64,000 bases of DNA, taken from contig JACRBJ010000036.1 of NCBI GenBank assembly GCA_016234555.1, positions 1 through 64,000 on the forward strand. Reading direction: 5' to 3'. A program made the position numbers and the translations under genes. This DNA is from Chloroflexota bacterium (GTDB lineage Bacteria > Chloroflexota > Anaerolineae > Anaerolineales > Villigracilaceae). Positions 18,443 through 27,151 of this stretch are shown piece after piece (positions within the stretch are counted from its first letter, which is position 1; each line of letters begins with the position of its first letter). The notes under the pieces were generated by a model. It saw only the letters and a program-made list of their open reading frames with translations. It did no database searches and was not told where the DNA came from.

Positions 18443-18475
18443 CACTGCGAGGGACGGAATCAGTCCCTCGCAGTG
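18443..18475. repeat. Intercistronic hairpin between binding protein and ATPase
   Basis: Perfect 13-nt arms CACTGCGAGGGAC / GTCCCTCGCAGTG with a 7-nt loop lie just after the binding-protein stop. There is no T run, so it may stabilise the 3' end of the binding-protein message, as in other transporter operons, rather than terminate. Related to the ATTGCGAGG repeat family seen at 25543 and 50439. Confidence 0.6.
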
Positions 18476-18494
18476 AAAGGATTAGCGGAAAGGC

Positions 18495-20621
18495 TTACTT
18501 GAAATACGCCTGAACTTCTTCGTCGGTCAGGATGTCGTCGAGCAGGAAGGCGTCGGGCTTGCCTTCGCACATCGCCAGACCTTCTTCCAGGTTTTCATTG
18601 GTGATGACCGCCGCAACGGGCAGGACAAACGCCAAACCATTCGAGCCGCCGAGTTTGCTCTCGTCAACTTTCTTGCCCATCAGCATATTGTATGCGATGC
18701 GCAGACCGGTTGGGGAGACGCCGGGGTGGTTCGCCACAGCGATGGAGTCGAAGTCGGGATTCATGGTCAGGGCTTCCTGCCAGAGTTTCAAATACTGGCA
18801 GCGACCTTCGCCAACGCCCTGGGGCCACTTGGCGGGGTTGGCAGCCATGACAGCCTGCAGAGCGCCGATTGCCATGCCGTCCTGGGTCCAGTAGCCGGTC
18901 ATGTTCGGGTAGGCGGCGAGGAAGTTGGACATGACTTGCTGGCCAGTTGCTTCATCCCATTTGCCGGTATCGGTGGCAAGCACTTTGATATCGGGATATT
19001 GGGCAAAGACTTCAGCAACACCATTCATACGGGCAACGTTGGCTGGGTGTCCAGGGAAGCCTTCGATTTCCACAACATTGCCCTTGCCTTCGAGTTTCTT
19101 GGCAAGCCATTCGGCAGAGGTCATCGCCCAGGCTTTCTGGTCGATGCCAACGTTATACACGCCGGGCACGTTCAGTTCCTGGTCAACAGAGATAACGATG
19201 ATGCCCTTGTTCAAGGCTTCAAGCAGGGTGGCGTTCAGTCCATTCACATCGCCCGGGTTGACGAGGATCGCATCCACGTTCTTCGCCATCAGGTTCTGCA
19301 ACTGTTGGATCTGACCAGCAACATCAGTGTCCGCGCTTTCGATCACCAGTTCATTGGCGATACCTTTGTCCATGTATTCCTTGTTGACCTCGATCAACTC
19401 ATCGATCATCTGGGTGCGATATTCGCTGCTGATGAAGGGATTGGAAATACCAACCGTGAATTTCTCGGTCTGGGCAGCTTCCTTGACGAAATACTGCTGG
19501 ACTTCTTCGTCGGTCAAAATCTTGTCGAGCAGATAGGCATCGGGCTTGCCTTCGCACATCGCGAGACCATCAGCCAGATTACTCGAGGTAATGACAGCCG
19601 CAAGCGGGAGGACGAACGACAGACCATTGGCTCCGCCGAGTTTGCTCTCATCCACCGTCTTGCCCATCAGCATATTGACGGCAATGCGTAAACCAGTCGG
19701 GGAAACGCCCGGGTGATTTGCGACCGCGATGGAATCGAAGTCAGGATTCATGGTCAGGGCTTCCTGCCAGAGTTTCAAATACTGGCAGCGACCTTCGCCT
19801 ACGCCCTGAGGCCACTTGGCAGGGTTCGCAGCCATGACAGCCTGTAAAGCGCCGATGGCCATGCCGTCCTGTGTCCAGTAGCCGGTCAGAGTCGGATAGG
19901 CGGAAAGGAAGTTGGACATGACTTGCTGGCCAGTTGCTTCATCCCATTTGCCGGTGTCGGTGGCAAGCACTTTAATATCGGGATAGCCAGCCAGAACTTC
20001 AGCAACACCTTCCATGCGGGCGACGTTGGCGGGGTGTCCGGGAAAGCCTTCGATCTGGACGATCTCACCCTTGCCATCGAGTTTCTCAGCGAGCCAGCGG
20101 GCGGAGGTCATCGCCCAAGCCTTCTGGTCGATGCCGACGTTGTACACACCGGGGACGTTCAGTTCCTGGTCAACAGAGATGACGAGGATACCCTTGGAAA
20201 CAGCCTCTTCGAGGGTTGCGTTAAGGCCGTTCACATCGCCGGGGTTGACGAGGATCGCATCCACGTTCTTCGCCATCAGGTTCTGCAGCTGCTGAATCTG
20301 TCCGGCGACATCGGTGTCTGCGCTCTCGATCACCAGTTCGGTGGTGATGCCCTGGTCCATGTACTCCTTGTTGACTTCAATCAACTCATCGATCATCTGG
20401 GTGCGATATTCGCTGCTGATGAAGGGATTGGAAATACCAATCGTGAAGACTTTTGCTTCCGCCGGAGCTTCTGTCGCGGGAGCAGCCGCAGGGGCCTCGG
20501 TGGCGGCAGGTGCTTCTGGGGCGGGCACTTCAGTCGCAGGTGCGCCGCAAGCCACCAGCATGGACGTGATGGCAATCAGGGTCGCGATCACCATCAAATA
20601 CTTCTTGAGATTATTCTTCAT
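18495..20621 (-). CDS. Sugar-binding lipoprotein with two tandem periplasmic-binding domains
   Basis: A 708-residue lipoprotein. The signal peptide ends in the lipobox L-V-A-C (Cys25), followed by an Ala/Pro/Thr/Glu linker to about residue 56. Two complete type I (ribose/galactose-type) binding domains follow, about 60-388 and 389-708. Both start with IGISNPFISSEYRT or VGISNPFISSEYRT and share long identical stretches. The DNA repeats with a period of 987 bp (329 codons), for example GATGAAGGGATTGG at 19431 and 20418. Normal family length is about 340-380 residues, so this is a recent in-frame tandem duplication. It should capture the sugar for the downstream ATPase/permeases. Differences between the copies are scattered (QGITTEL versus KGIANEL, for instance). 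Confidence 0.9.
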   Translation of the reverse strand: MKNNLKKYLMVIATLIAITSMLVACGAPATEVPAPEAPAATEAPAAAPATEAPAEAKVFTIGISNPFISSEYRTQMIDELIEVNKEYMDQGITTELVIESADTDVAGQIQQLQNLMAKNVDAILVNPGDVNGLNATLEEAVSKGILVISVDQELNVPGVYNVGIDQKAWAMTSARWLAEKLDGKGEIVQIEGFPGHPANVARMEGVAEVLAGYPDIKVLATDTGKWDEATGQQVMSNFLSAYPTLTGYWTQDGMAIGALQAVMAANPAKWPQGVGEGRCQYLKLWQEALTMNPDFDSIAVANHPGVSPTGLRIAVNMLMGKTVDESKLGGANGLSFVLPLAAVITSSNLADGLAMCEGKPDAYLLDKILTDEEVQQYFVKEAAQTEKFTVGISNPFISSEYRTQMIDELIEVNKEYMDKGIANELVIESADTDVAGQIQQLQNLMAKNVDAILVNPGDVNGLNATLLEALNKGIIVISVDQELNVPGVYNVGIDQKAWAMTSAEWLAKKLEGKGNVVEIEGFPGHPANVARMNGVAEVFAQYPDIKVLATDTGKWDEATGQQVMSNFLAAYPNMTGYWTQDGMAIGALQAVMAANPAKWPQGVGEGRCQYLKLWQEALTMNPDFDSIAVANHPGVSPTGLRIAYNMLMGKKVDESKLGGSNGLAFVLPVAAVITNENLEEGLAMCEGKPDAFLLDDILTDEEVQAYFK

Positions 20622-20738
20622 TTGCTTCTTCTCCTGGTAATTATATAGGGTTTGAAATCTTGCTCGGGCTCGACAGGTATAACTTTTTTCGCCAGGTGCC
20701 TCCTTTATTCTGATTCTCTATTTTTGTAAGTTTGCAAA
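20622..20738 (-). promoter_or_regulatory. Leader of the sugar transport operon with operator-like palindrome
   Basis: The 117-bp gap between the regulator stop and the binding-protein start contains AGTTTGCAAACT at 20729-20740, a perfect 12-bp palindrome touching the regulator stop codon. CCAGGAGAAGAAG serves as ribosome-binding site. ROK repressors commonly bind AT-rich palindromes before their target transport genes, so this is a candidate operator. I see no convincing -10/-35 pair. Confidence 0.4.
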
Positions 20739-22013
20739 CTAAACGATCATGAGATGTGGATCGTCTTCAACAATGAAAAGGTAATTCGACGCCAGCGCAA
20801 TCGCGCCGATGATGCCTGCGTCCGAACCTGCACGCGAGAAGTTAATGGACAGATGCGTGGTCGCAAGAGGAAGGGAACGTCTCAACACCGCGCGGCGGAT
20901 CGCCACCAGAAAATGGTTGCCGAAGTTGGAAATCCCACCGCCGATAAAAATATGACTCGGGTTGAAGAAGTTGACCAGACCCGCCAGCACATCCCCAACC
21001 ATCTGTCCGCTGGCACGGATGATCTCCAGAGCGGCTTCGTCGCCTTCGCGACAGGCGGCGTTCACATCTTCCAGCCGCAGCGTCCCACCATTGGCTTCAT
21101 AGAACTTAACGAGGTAGGGTCCCGAACCACTTTGGGCTGCAGTCAATGCTCTTTCGAGGATGGGAGGTCCCGCAGCCATGGCTTCGAGGCATCCCCTGTT
21201 ACCACAGCGACAGATAGGGCCTTGTTTGTCCACGCAGATGTGACCGATGTCCCCGGCGCAGCCATCGCTCCCGCGATGAATCCTGCCGTTGGATATGATC
21301 CCCGCCCCAACCCCCGTCCCAATTTTTACAAAAATAAAGTGATCTATATCTGTACCGTCGCCTGTTCGTTGTTCCCCCAAAGCCATAATGTTTACATCGT
21401 TGTCCACCACTACATAAGCCGAAGGAAAGGCTTCCTTCATGAAATCGCGAATTCTGAAATTTTCCCAATGGGGCATGAGCGGGGGAGCAACCAAAACGCC
21501 TCGGGCGAAATCCACTGGGCCCGGAACGCCCACGCCAATGCCCAAAATCTCGTCCGTCCGACATCCCTGCTCCTGAATCATCTGGCGCACCAGTTCGATA
21601 CATCGCGCCAGGAGTTCTTCGGGCTTCGCGCGGACATCCGCTATCTCAGACTTGCGCTGGATGATGCGACCATTCAATTCTGCAAGCGCGGTGTCGAGGC
21701 TGGTGGCGCCCATGTCGATTGCGGCGATATATCCAAGTTTGTCGTTGATCTTCAGGAGTTGCGGTCTTCGTCCACCCTGGGATGCCCCTTCTCCCACTTC
21801 CACCAGATATTTTTTATTCAACAGGCTGCGTATTTCCTGCGAAGACTTGGCTTTCGACCAGCCGGTGATGTTTGAAATCTCGGTGCGGGAAATTTTCCCT
21901 TGCCGCCGCAATGCTCGCAAAATCTCCGCTTCGGATGAATCCACCACGAACGGAGCGGTGAGACGGGAACTCTTCGTTGTGCGAGCCTGGGTGTCTGGGC
22001 ACATGAGCGTCAC
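20739..22013 (-). CDS. ROK-family transcriptional regulator (NagC/XylR type)
   Basis: This 424-residue protein has an N-terminal winged helix (residues about 28-80, SRTEISNITGWSKAKSS) and a C-terminal ROK sugar-binding domain. That domain carries DMGATS in place of the kinase D-x-G-G-T, the EKP-less hinge GVGVPGPVD, the FVKIGTGVGAGII loop and the zinc motif C-R-C-G-N-R-G-C-L-E-A. The altered phosphate motif plus the helix-turn-helix indicates a sugar-responsive repressor or activator rather than a kinase. It is the first gene of the leftward operon and probably controls it. The promoter at 22060-22087 serves it. Confidence 0.87.
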   Translation of the reverse strand: MTLMCPDTQARTTKSSRLTAPFVVDSSEAEILRALRRQGKISRTEISNITGWSKAKSSQEIRSLLNKKYLVEVGEGASQGGRRPQLLKINDKLGYIAAIDMGATSLDTALAELNGRIIQRKSEIADVRAKPEELLARCIELVRQMIQEQGCRTDEILGIGVGVPGPVDFARGVLVAPPLMPHWENFRIRDFMKEAFPSAYVVVDNDVNIMALGEQRTGDGTDIDHFIFVKIGTGVGAGIISNGRIHRGSDGCAGDIGHICVDKQGPICRCGNRGCLEAMAAGPPILERALTAAQSGSGPYLVKFYEANGGTLRLEDVNAACREGDEAALEIIRASGQMVGDVLAGLVNFFNPSHIFIGGGISNFGNHFLVAIRRAVLRRSLPLATTHLSINFSRAGSDAGIIGAIALASNYLFIVEDDPHLMIV

Positions 22014-22059
22014 TTCTACTTGCAGGGATCTGCGCGAAGAACACTACGCAATTGATTTG

Positions 22060-22087
22060 ATTATATTGATTTGCTTTAGCGATACAA
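22060..22087 (-). promoter_or_regulatory. Sigma-70-type promoter of the ROK regulator
   Basis: On the minus strand, TTGTAT (22087-22082) and TATAAT (22065-22060) are separated by 16 bp, with the start codon about 47 bp downstream. The -10 box is consensus. Right of it, 22111-22144 holds an AAGAACTTTG.../CGAAGTTCTT hairpin. Confidence 0.5.
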
Positions 22088-22197
22088 TAGACAAACTTGG
22101 GTAAAAAACTAAGAACTTCGTTCTTTTTGAAAACAAAGTTCTTGATTGGCTTGTCAAACCTGGGAAGAGGAGAACAAGGCGCCCTAAAACTATCTGC

Positions 22198-22262
22198 TAA
22201 TCCACGCCAATCTGCGCGAATTGGTCTTTGATTAGCAAAAATTTGCGCAGATTGGCGGATAA
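22198..22262. repeat. Inverted repeat CGCCAATCTGCGC
   Basis: Perfect 13-nt arms at 22205-22217 and 22245-22257 with further outer pairing. It sits in the gap between two leftward genes. It is not related in sequence to the other palindromes here. Confidence 0.6.
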
Positions 22263-22285
22263 ATAGTCGCGACCTCTAAAAACAA

Positions 22286-23476
22286 CTATTTGATAACCTG
22301 AGAAACCTTGCCCGTTTTCTTGTCTTTCAAAATAATCTTCAACTTGCCTTCGGGCATTGTCTCCTCCTTGATGAGGTAGTGCTGGTCATCGTAATCCTTC
22401 AAACCCGCATTTTCCACATTTACCCGTCCGCCACGCCATTCCTTGACCTCGATGGGTTCCCACTTCTTGCTGGCAGCCGCCTTGTAGCAGGCATCGATAA
22501 TCGTGTTGACCACATAACCGTCGTAGAAGTTTTCCATCGGGGAGACGCCTTTATCCATCGAGTTGAACATGTCCATGAACATTTCGACGTAGCCGAGCGA
22601 GCCGATCTCGTCGCCGACGGGGAAAAGCCAGCCTGTGTCGCCTTCGGCTTTTTCGGCCACGTATCCACCCTGACCGACGCCGGTAAACATCTCGAAGCCT
22701 GTCCGCAGCCAGTGATTCAACCAGACCGTCCCATCGGTGCCGGCAATCTCGTCGCGCAAATCCATGCCGCCGCGGAAAGTCCAACTGACCTCGAACTGCC
22801 CGATGGCTCCGTTTTCGTAGCGAACCAGCCCCACGGCGTGGTCTTCCGCGTCGATTGGATGCACCTGGGTATCTGCCCAGCAGGTCACTTCGGCGGGACG
22901 AATTCCCTTTCCAATAAAGTTGCGGGCAATTTCGATGCAGTGACAGCCCATGTCCACAATAGCACCGCCGCCCGAAAGTTCCTTTGTCCAGAACCAGTCA
23001 CTGTGGGGGCCGCCATGCGTTTCACGCGAACGCGCCCAGAGCACCTTGCCCAGAGCGCCTTTCTGCGCCGCAGCCAAAGCCTTCAAAGTCTTGGGTGTGT
23101 AAACCAGGTCTTCCAAATAGCCATGAAAAACGCCAGCCTTTTCGACCGCTTCCAGCATTTCCAGCGCTTCAGGACCGCTGATGGCGAGCGGCTTCGTACA
23201 TAAAACCGCCTTGCCAGCCTCAGCAGCCAGTAAAACGGCTTTTTTGTGCAGATAATTGGGCAAAGCGACAATCACAGTATCCACTTCGGGGTCGCGGATG
23301 GCTTCCGCCATGTCGGCAGTGGAGCGGGGGATTCCAAATTCCTGGGAAAACTTCGCCGCGCTCTCTGGCTTGCTGGCGCAGACCACCTTGATCTCATCCC
23401 TGCTTCGGAAGTTGAGCAGACTCATCGTGTAAAAGCGACCAATCAACCCTGTACCTATCATCGCAATTTTGTGCAT
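22286..23476 (-). CDS. Gfo/Idh/MocA family oxidoreductase
   Basis: A 396-residue enzyme with Rossmann motif [15 protein letters not shown], the [11 protein letters not shown] strand and the catalytic dyad as LCTKPLAIS, so Thr replaces the usual Glu of EKP while Lys is kept. The C-terminal domain has [15 protein letters not shown] with the conserved His. The start at 23476 is chosen because GGAGG lies six bases upstream; an in-frame ATG at 23509 has no such site and would sit in the promoter region. It is a single leftward gene, divergent from the UroD-like gene, with shared regulatory DNA between them. Confidence 0.86.
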   Translation of the reverse strand: MHKIAMIGTGLIGRFYTMSLLNFRSRDEIKVVCASKPESAAKFSQEFGIPRSTADMAEAIRDPEVDTVIVALPNYLHKKAVLLAAEAGKAVLCTKPLAISGPEALEMLEAVEKAGVFHGYLEDLVYTPKTLKALAAAQKGALGKVLWARSRETHGGPHSDWFWTKELSGGGAIVDMGCHCIEIARNFIGKGIRPAEVTCWADTQVHPIDAEDHAVGLVRYENGAIGQFEVSWTFRGGMDLRDEIAGTDGTVWLNHWLRTGFEMFTGVGQGGYVAEKAEGDTGWLFPVGDEIGSLGYVEMFMDMFNSMDKGVSPMENFYDGYVVNTIIDACYKAAASKKWEPIEVKEWRGGRVNVENAGLKDYDDQHYLIKEETMPEGKLKIILKDKKTGKVSQVIK

Positions 23477-23494
23477 GTAATCCTCCAAAAAGTG

Positions 23495-23595
23495 GAAATG
23501 TTCGGACATTTCGATTATATAATAATCTTATTCACAAGTCAATCTTGCGGACAATAAGATAATTGGGTAGAATTGTTTTATTGTACGAACATTTC
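23495..23595. promoter_or_regulatory. Back-to-back divergent promoters with repeated operator-like sites
   Basis: Leftward promoter: TTGACT (23542-23537) and TATAAT (23519-23514) with 17-bp spacing. Rightward promoter: TTGCGG (23545-23550) and TAGAAT (23568-23573) with 17-bp spacing. A near-palindrome GAAATGTTCGGACATTTC lies at 23495-23512 just downstream of the leftward -10 box. The same GAAATGTTCGNACA element occurs inverted at 23582-23595, just downstream of the rightward -10 box. The symmetric placement suggests one repressor, most likely the GntR protein encoded at 24778, controls both transcripts. Confidence 0.6.
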
Positions 23596-23611
23596 AATCG
23601 ATGGATAATCA

Positions 23612-24775
23612 ATGGCAACAATGACCCCTCGCCAACGAGTCTTGGCGACTCTCTCTCACGAAGAACCTGATTCTGTTCCCCTGGCTTTGGGTGGCGGTCC
23701 CTACGGAATCGTGGATGACCTTTACTTGCGGATGGTCAACTATTTGAATTTGGGTGAACCCGTTTCCCCCTTTCGTAGCGGACACAGCATCTCCTATATG
23801 GACGACCGCCTGCTGGAAAAACTCGGCACCGACCTGCGTTATTGCTGGCCGGGACTTCTGCCGAACAGCCCAATCAACGCTGGCGAAGACGAAAACACCT
23901 TTTCTGATTCCTACGGACAGGTCTGGAAGCGCGCCCTGCCCTACTACTATGCCGGTGAAGGAATTCTCAAAACTGCAACAAGTGTCGACGATATCGAATC
24001 ACGCATCCACTGGCCCGATCTGACTGATCCGCGCTGGACGGCGGGGCTGGCTGACCGTGCCCGTCTCTTGCGCGAGGAAACTGACTATTTTGTGACTATG
24101 CGCATGGTCGCTTCACATGGACCTTTCCAAACCGCATCCGACTTGCGCGGCACCGAAAACTTCCTGATGGACATGGCGCTCAACCCCGACTTCGCCCAAG
24201 CCCTGCTCGACAAAGTCACCACCGCCATCGAAGGTTTGCTGCGGCTTGCCATGCAATCAGGCGGAAAATATTTTGACATGGTCGAATTGCCCGGCGACGA
24301 TTACGCAGGCAACCTCAACCTTATCATCTCGCCCGCCATGTTCCGTAAGTTCATCAAACCCTGCATCGAACGCTTGGTCAAGGTCATCAAGGAACACAAC
24401 CCAAACACAAAGGTCATGTTCCACAGCGACGGGGCAATCGCCAAACTGCTGCCCGACCTGATTTCGCTCGGCATCGATGTCATCCATCCGCTTGAGCCGC
24501 TCCCTGCCACCAACATCTCGGAAATCAAGGAAAAATTCGGTAAGCAGGTTTCCTTCCTCGGCGGCATTGACATCTCCCATGCCATACCCGGCTCACGTGA
24601 CGATGTGATTGCCGAAGTCAAACGCCGCATCTCGCAACTAGCTATCGGCGGCGGATACATCCTCGCGCCGTCCAACCACCTTCAGGCGGACGTCTCGGCT
24701 AACAACGTCGTCACCCTGTTCGAGACTGCCTGTCAGTTTGGCAAATATCCGATTGAAATCGCGGAGGCTGAATAA
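23612..24775 (+). CDS. Uroporphyrinogen-decarboxylase-like protein, not haem biosynthetic
   Basis: A 387-residue protein of the UroD/MtaA superfamily, starting PRQRVLATLSHEEPDSVPLA, with the barrel strands KVMFHSDGAI, HPLEPLPATN and SFLGGIDISHAIPGS. Corrinoid methyltransferases of this family bind zinc through H-x-C plus a later Cys. Here the position reads H-S-D-G and no matching Cys is seen, so a classical zinc thiol-methyltransferase is unlikely. It leads the rightward operon of regulator, SIS, SDR, FAD oxidoreductase, lactonase and aldolase, so it probably acts in the same sugar pathway. The reaction is unknown. Confidence 0.75.
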   Translation: MATMTPRQRVLATLSHEEPDSVPLALGGGPYGIVDDLYLRMVNYLNLGEPVSPFRSGHSISYMDDRLLEKLGTDLRYCWPGLLPNSPINAGEDENTFSDSYGQVWKRALPYYYAGEGILKTATSVDDIESRIHWPDLTDPRWTAGLADRARLLREETDYFVTMRMVASHGPFQTASDLRGTENFLMDMALNPDFAQALLDKVTTAIEGLLRLAMQSGGKYFDMVELPGDDYAGNLNLIISPAMFRKFIKPCIERLVKVIKEHNPNTKVMFHSDGAIAKLLPDLISLGIDVIHPLEPLPATNISEIKEKFGKQVSFLGGIDISHAIPGSRDDVIAEVKRRISQLAIGGGYILAPSNHLQADVSANNVVTLFETACQFGKYPIEIAEAE

Positions 24776-24777
24776 CC

Positions 24778-25539
24778 ATGGAAAGCACACTTACCCTGCC
24801 CTATGCCGAAGTTGACCCCAAAAGTCCAGTGCCGCTGTACCACCAGATTTATCTCGACCTGAGGCAGATGATTCAAAACGGCGTTATCGCCCCCGGCGGG
24901 ATGCTGCCGCCTGAAATGGAAATCTGTCAGGCGTACAACGTCGGGCGCCAGACCATCCGTCAGGCGATTGCCCGCCTGGTGGATGATGACCTCATCGAAC
25001 GTTTTGCCGGGCGCGGCACATTTGTCCGCGAACAGCCCAGCCACACGCAGTTTTTCCTCGACCGCAGTTTCAGTCAGCAAATGCGCGAATTGGGGCGTGA
25101 ACCTCACTCCAGAACCTTGAGCACCGAAATGGGTACGGTAAACGCGGAAAACATTCCGACCCTGCAAGCCTTGAAGGGTCAGCCGTGCTTTTTGATCGAG
25201 CGTCTGCGCCTCGGCGACGATGAGCCGATTTGCCACCAAACCAGCACGGTACTGATCGAGCGCTGTCCCGGCATCGAAGGACAGGATTTTGCCAATCAAT
25301 CCCTTTATGAAATTCTATCCACGCAGTATCACCTCATCATCAACCGCATTGACCATGTGGTGCGCGCCGTTGCTGCGGACGAATATCGCGCGGACTTGTT
25401 GAAAGTTGCAGAAGGCGCTCCCCTCCTGTTTGTCGGAACAACCACCTACCTCGACGACGGCGAGATCATCGAACACTCCGCCAGTTATTACCGCGCCGAC
25501 CGCTACGAGTACAGCACCACACAAACTTGTTGTGATTAG
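24778..25539 (+). CDS. GntR-family transcriptional regulator, HutC/UTRA type
   Basis: This 253-residue regulator has a GntR winged helix at about residues 15-85 (QIYLDLRQMIQNGVIAPGG, PEMEICQAYNVGRQTIRQAI, RFAGRGTFV). A UTRA ligand-binding domain follows from about 95 to 240, with QPCFLIERLRLGDDEPICHQ. UTRA members sense small metabolites such as amino-sugar phosphates and usually repress their own operon. It starts 2 nt after the UroD-like gene. It is the best candidate for the operator pair at 23495-23595. Confidence 0.87.
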   Translation: MESTLTLPYAEVDPKSPVPLYHQIYLDLRQMIQNGVIAPGGMLPPEMEICQAYNVGRQTIRQAIARLVDDDLIERFAGRGTFVREQPSHTQFFLDRSFSQQMRELGREPHSRTLSTEMGTVNAENIPTLQALKGQPCFLIERLRLGDDEPICHQTSTVLIERCPGIEGQDFANQSLYEILSTQYHLIINRIDHVVRAVAADEYRADLLKVAEGAPLLFVGTTTYLDDGEIIEHSASYYRADRYEYSTTQTCCD

Positions 25540-25542
25540 CGA

Positions 25543-25579
25543 TGTCATTGCGAGCCGTTTTTTCTGGCGAAGCAATCTC
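25543..25579. repeat. GTCATTGCGAG ... CGAAGCAATCTC dispersed repeat, short copy
   Basis: GTCATTGCGAG at 25543 and CGAAGCAATCTC at 25568 are the two ends of a short repeat arm. A full-length inverted version lies at 50439-50520. It occupies most of the 60-bp gap before the SIS gene. Confidence 0.55.
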
Positions 25580-25599
25580 ATAACATTATTGGTGAAAAA

Positions 25600-26382
25600 A
25601 TGTCAAACTCTCTCTTCAAATATCTTGATCAGGCGCAAGCCATTCTTGAGCGCATCCGCGCCACGCAAATGGACGCGATCGAACGTGCTGCCGAACTCTG
25701 CTCTCAAACCATCGCCGGGGATGGACTTGTCCATCTCTTTGGCACGGGACATTCCCGCATTTTTGTCGAAGAGATGTTCCCACGGCACGGGAGTTTTCCC
25801 GGTTTCCACCCCATTGTTGAACTCTCGCTCACGTATCACAACCTTGTCGTCGGCTCGAACGGACAGCGACAAGCCATGTTCCTCGAACATGTCGAAGGCT
25901 TCGGCAACGTCATCATGCGGAACTTTGTCTTTGCCCAGCCCGATTGCTTTATCCTGTTCTCGAACAGCGGAATCAACGAAGTGGTTATTGACGTGGCGCT
26001 CGAAGCCAAACGCCAAAACCTGCCCGTGATCGCCGTTGTTTCGATGGATCATTGCACTTCATCCAAGGCGCTTCACAGCAGTGGAAAGAAGTTGACAGAC
26101 ATTGCAGACATCGTCATCGACAATTGTACGCCTGCCGGCGATGCGCTTGTCCGCGTGGACGGATTGGAAGACCCCGTCGGTCCCGGGTCCACCATCGGCG
26201 CGGCAGCAGTGACCAACGCGCTCAAATGCCTGATCGCCGAAAAGTTGACCACACTGGGCAAACCGCCCATCGTGCTGACCAGCAGTTTCTTCATCGGCAG
26301 CGAAGCCTCAAAGAAGCGCTTCGACGAGTGCTACGACGACTACCGTGACCGCGTTCAAAAAGTCTATGGCGGATGTCGATGA
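25600..26382 (+). CDS. SIS-domain protein, UPF0309-like
   Basis: A 260-residue single-SIS protein. The phosphosugar loop reads LVHLFGTGHSRIFVEEMFPRHGSF and the second loop is LFSNSGINEVVIDVA. A helical N-terminal extension and a C-terminal segment PIVLTSSFFIGSE follow. This 'GTGHS ... RxG' form is typical of UPF0309 proteins found with PTS or ABC sugar genes. It is probably an isomerase or a hydrolase acting on an amino-sugar phosphate, but no member's function is certain to me. It overlaps the next gene by 10 nt. Confidence 0.8.
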   Translation: MSNSLFKYLDQAQAILERIRATQMDAIERAAELCSQTIAGDGLVHLFGTGHSRIFVEEMFPRHGSFPGFHPIVELSLTYHNLVVGSNGQRQAMFLEHVEGFGNVIMRNFVFAQPDCFILFSNSGINEVVIDVALEAKRQNLPVIAVVSMDHCTSSKALHSSGKKLTDIADIVIDNCTPAGDALVRVDGLEDPVGPGSTIGAAAVTNALKCLIAEKLTTLGKPPIVLTSSFFIGSEASKKRFDECYDDYRDRVQKVYGGCR

Positions 26383-27149
26383 GTGGAAGTCTCGCAGGCA
26401 AGGTGGCAATCGTCACCGGTGGAGGGAGCGGAATTGGACAGGCGACAGCGCAGTTGTTTGCCGAGCAAGATGCGCAGGTGGTGATTTTTGAAATTGACGA
26501 ATCCCGCGCCGCCGAAACGCTGCGCGTGATGAAAGGAAATCACACCAGCCAAATCGTGGATGTGTCCTCCGCCCTGCAGGTTGAATCTGCCATCAAGGAC
26601 GTTTTGACAACCTTCGGGCGACTCGACATCCTCGTTAACGTCGCCGGCGGCAGCGGACGAAAATGGGGCGACGGTCCCACCGACTCATGTGCCATCGAAG
26701 GTTGGGACAAAACCTTGGCGTTAAATCTCGACAGTATTTTCTACTGCTGTAAGTACGGTCTGCAAGCCATGCTCACACAAGGACAGGGCGTCATCGTCAA
26801 TGTTGCGTCGGTGCTGGGCATGGTCGGCGGTGATGAGGATTTTGCCACACACGCCTATGCCGCCAGCAAGGGCGCGACCATCAGCCTAACACGTTCGATT
26901 GCTTCGTTTTATGCGCCGCGCGGAATCCGCGCCAACGTGATTTGCCCCGGTTTAATCGCGACTCCCATGAGCAGGCGGGCGCAGGAAAGTGAACATATCC
27001 ATTCGCGGCTGACACAATTGCAGCCGTTGACCGGGGACTTCGGTTCCCCGCAGGATGTCGCCAACGCCGCCCTCTATCTTGCCTCAGACGCTTCTTCCTT
27101 TGTCACTGGCGCAGTTCTCACCGTCGATGGTGGTTGGACAGTTCGATAA
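26373..27149 (+). CDS. Short-chain dehydrogenase/reductase
   Basis: This 258-residue SDR has the cofactor motif TGGGSGIG near residue 16, NVAGG after strand 4, catalytic Ser in NVASVLGMVG, and the Tyr-Lys pair in HAYAASKGATISL. The C-terminal GAVLTVDGGWTVR is the usual family ending. It overlaps the SIS gene by 10 nt. In context it likely oxidises a sugar, sugar lactone precursor or sugar acid at a secondary hydroxyl using NAD(P). Confidence 0.88.
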   Translation: MSMSGSLAGKVAIVTGGGSGIGQATAQLFAEQDAQVVIFEIDESRAAETLRVMKGNHTSQIVDVSSALQVESAIKDVLTTFGRLDILVNVAGGSGRKWGDGPTDSCAIEGWDKTLALNLDSIFYCCKYGLQAMLTQGQGVIVNVASVLGMVGGDEDFATHAYAASKGATISLTRSIASFYAPRGIRANVICPGLIATPMSRRAQESEHIHSRLTQLQPLTGDFGSPQDVANAALYLASDASSFVTGAVLTVDGGWTVR

Positions 27150-27151
27150 CC

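Noticed and set aside
23612..24775. Haem-pathway uroporphyrinogen decarboxylase or zinc corrinoid methyltransferase
   Set aside because: Sugar-operon context and the H-S-D-G sequence in place of H-x-C argue against both roles.
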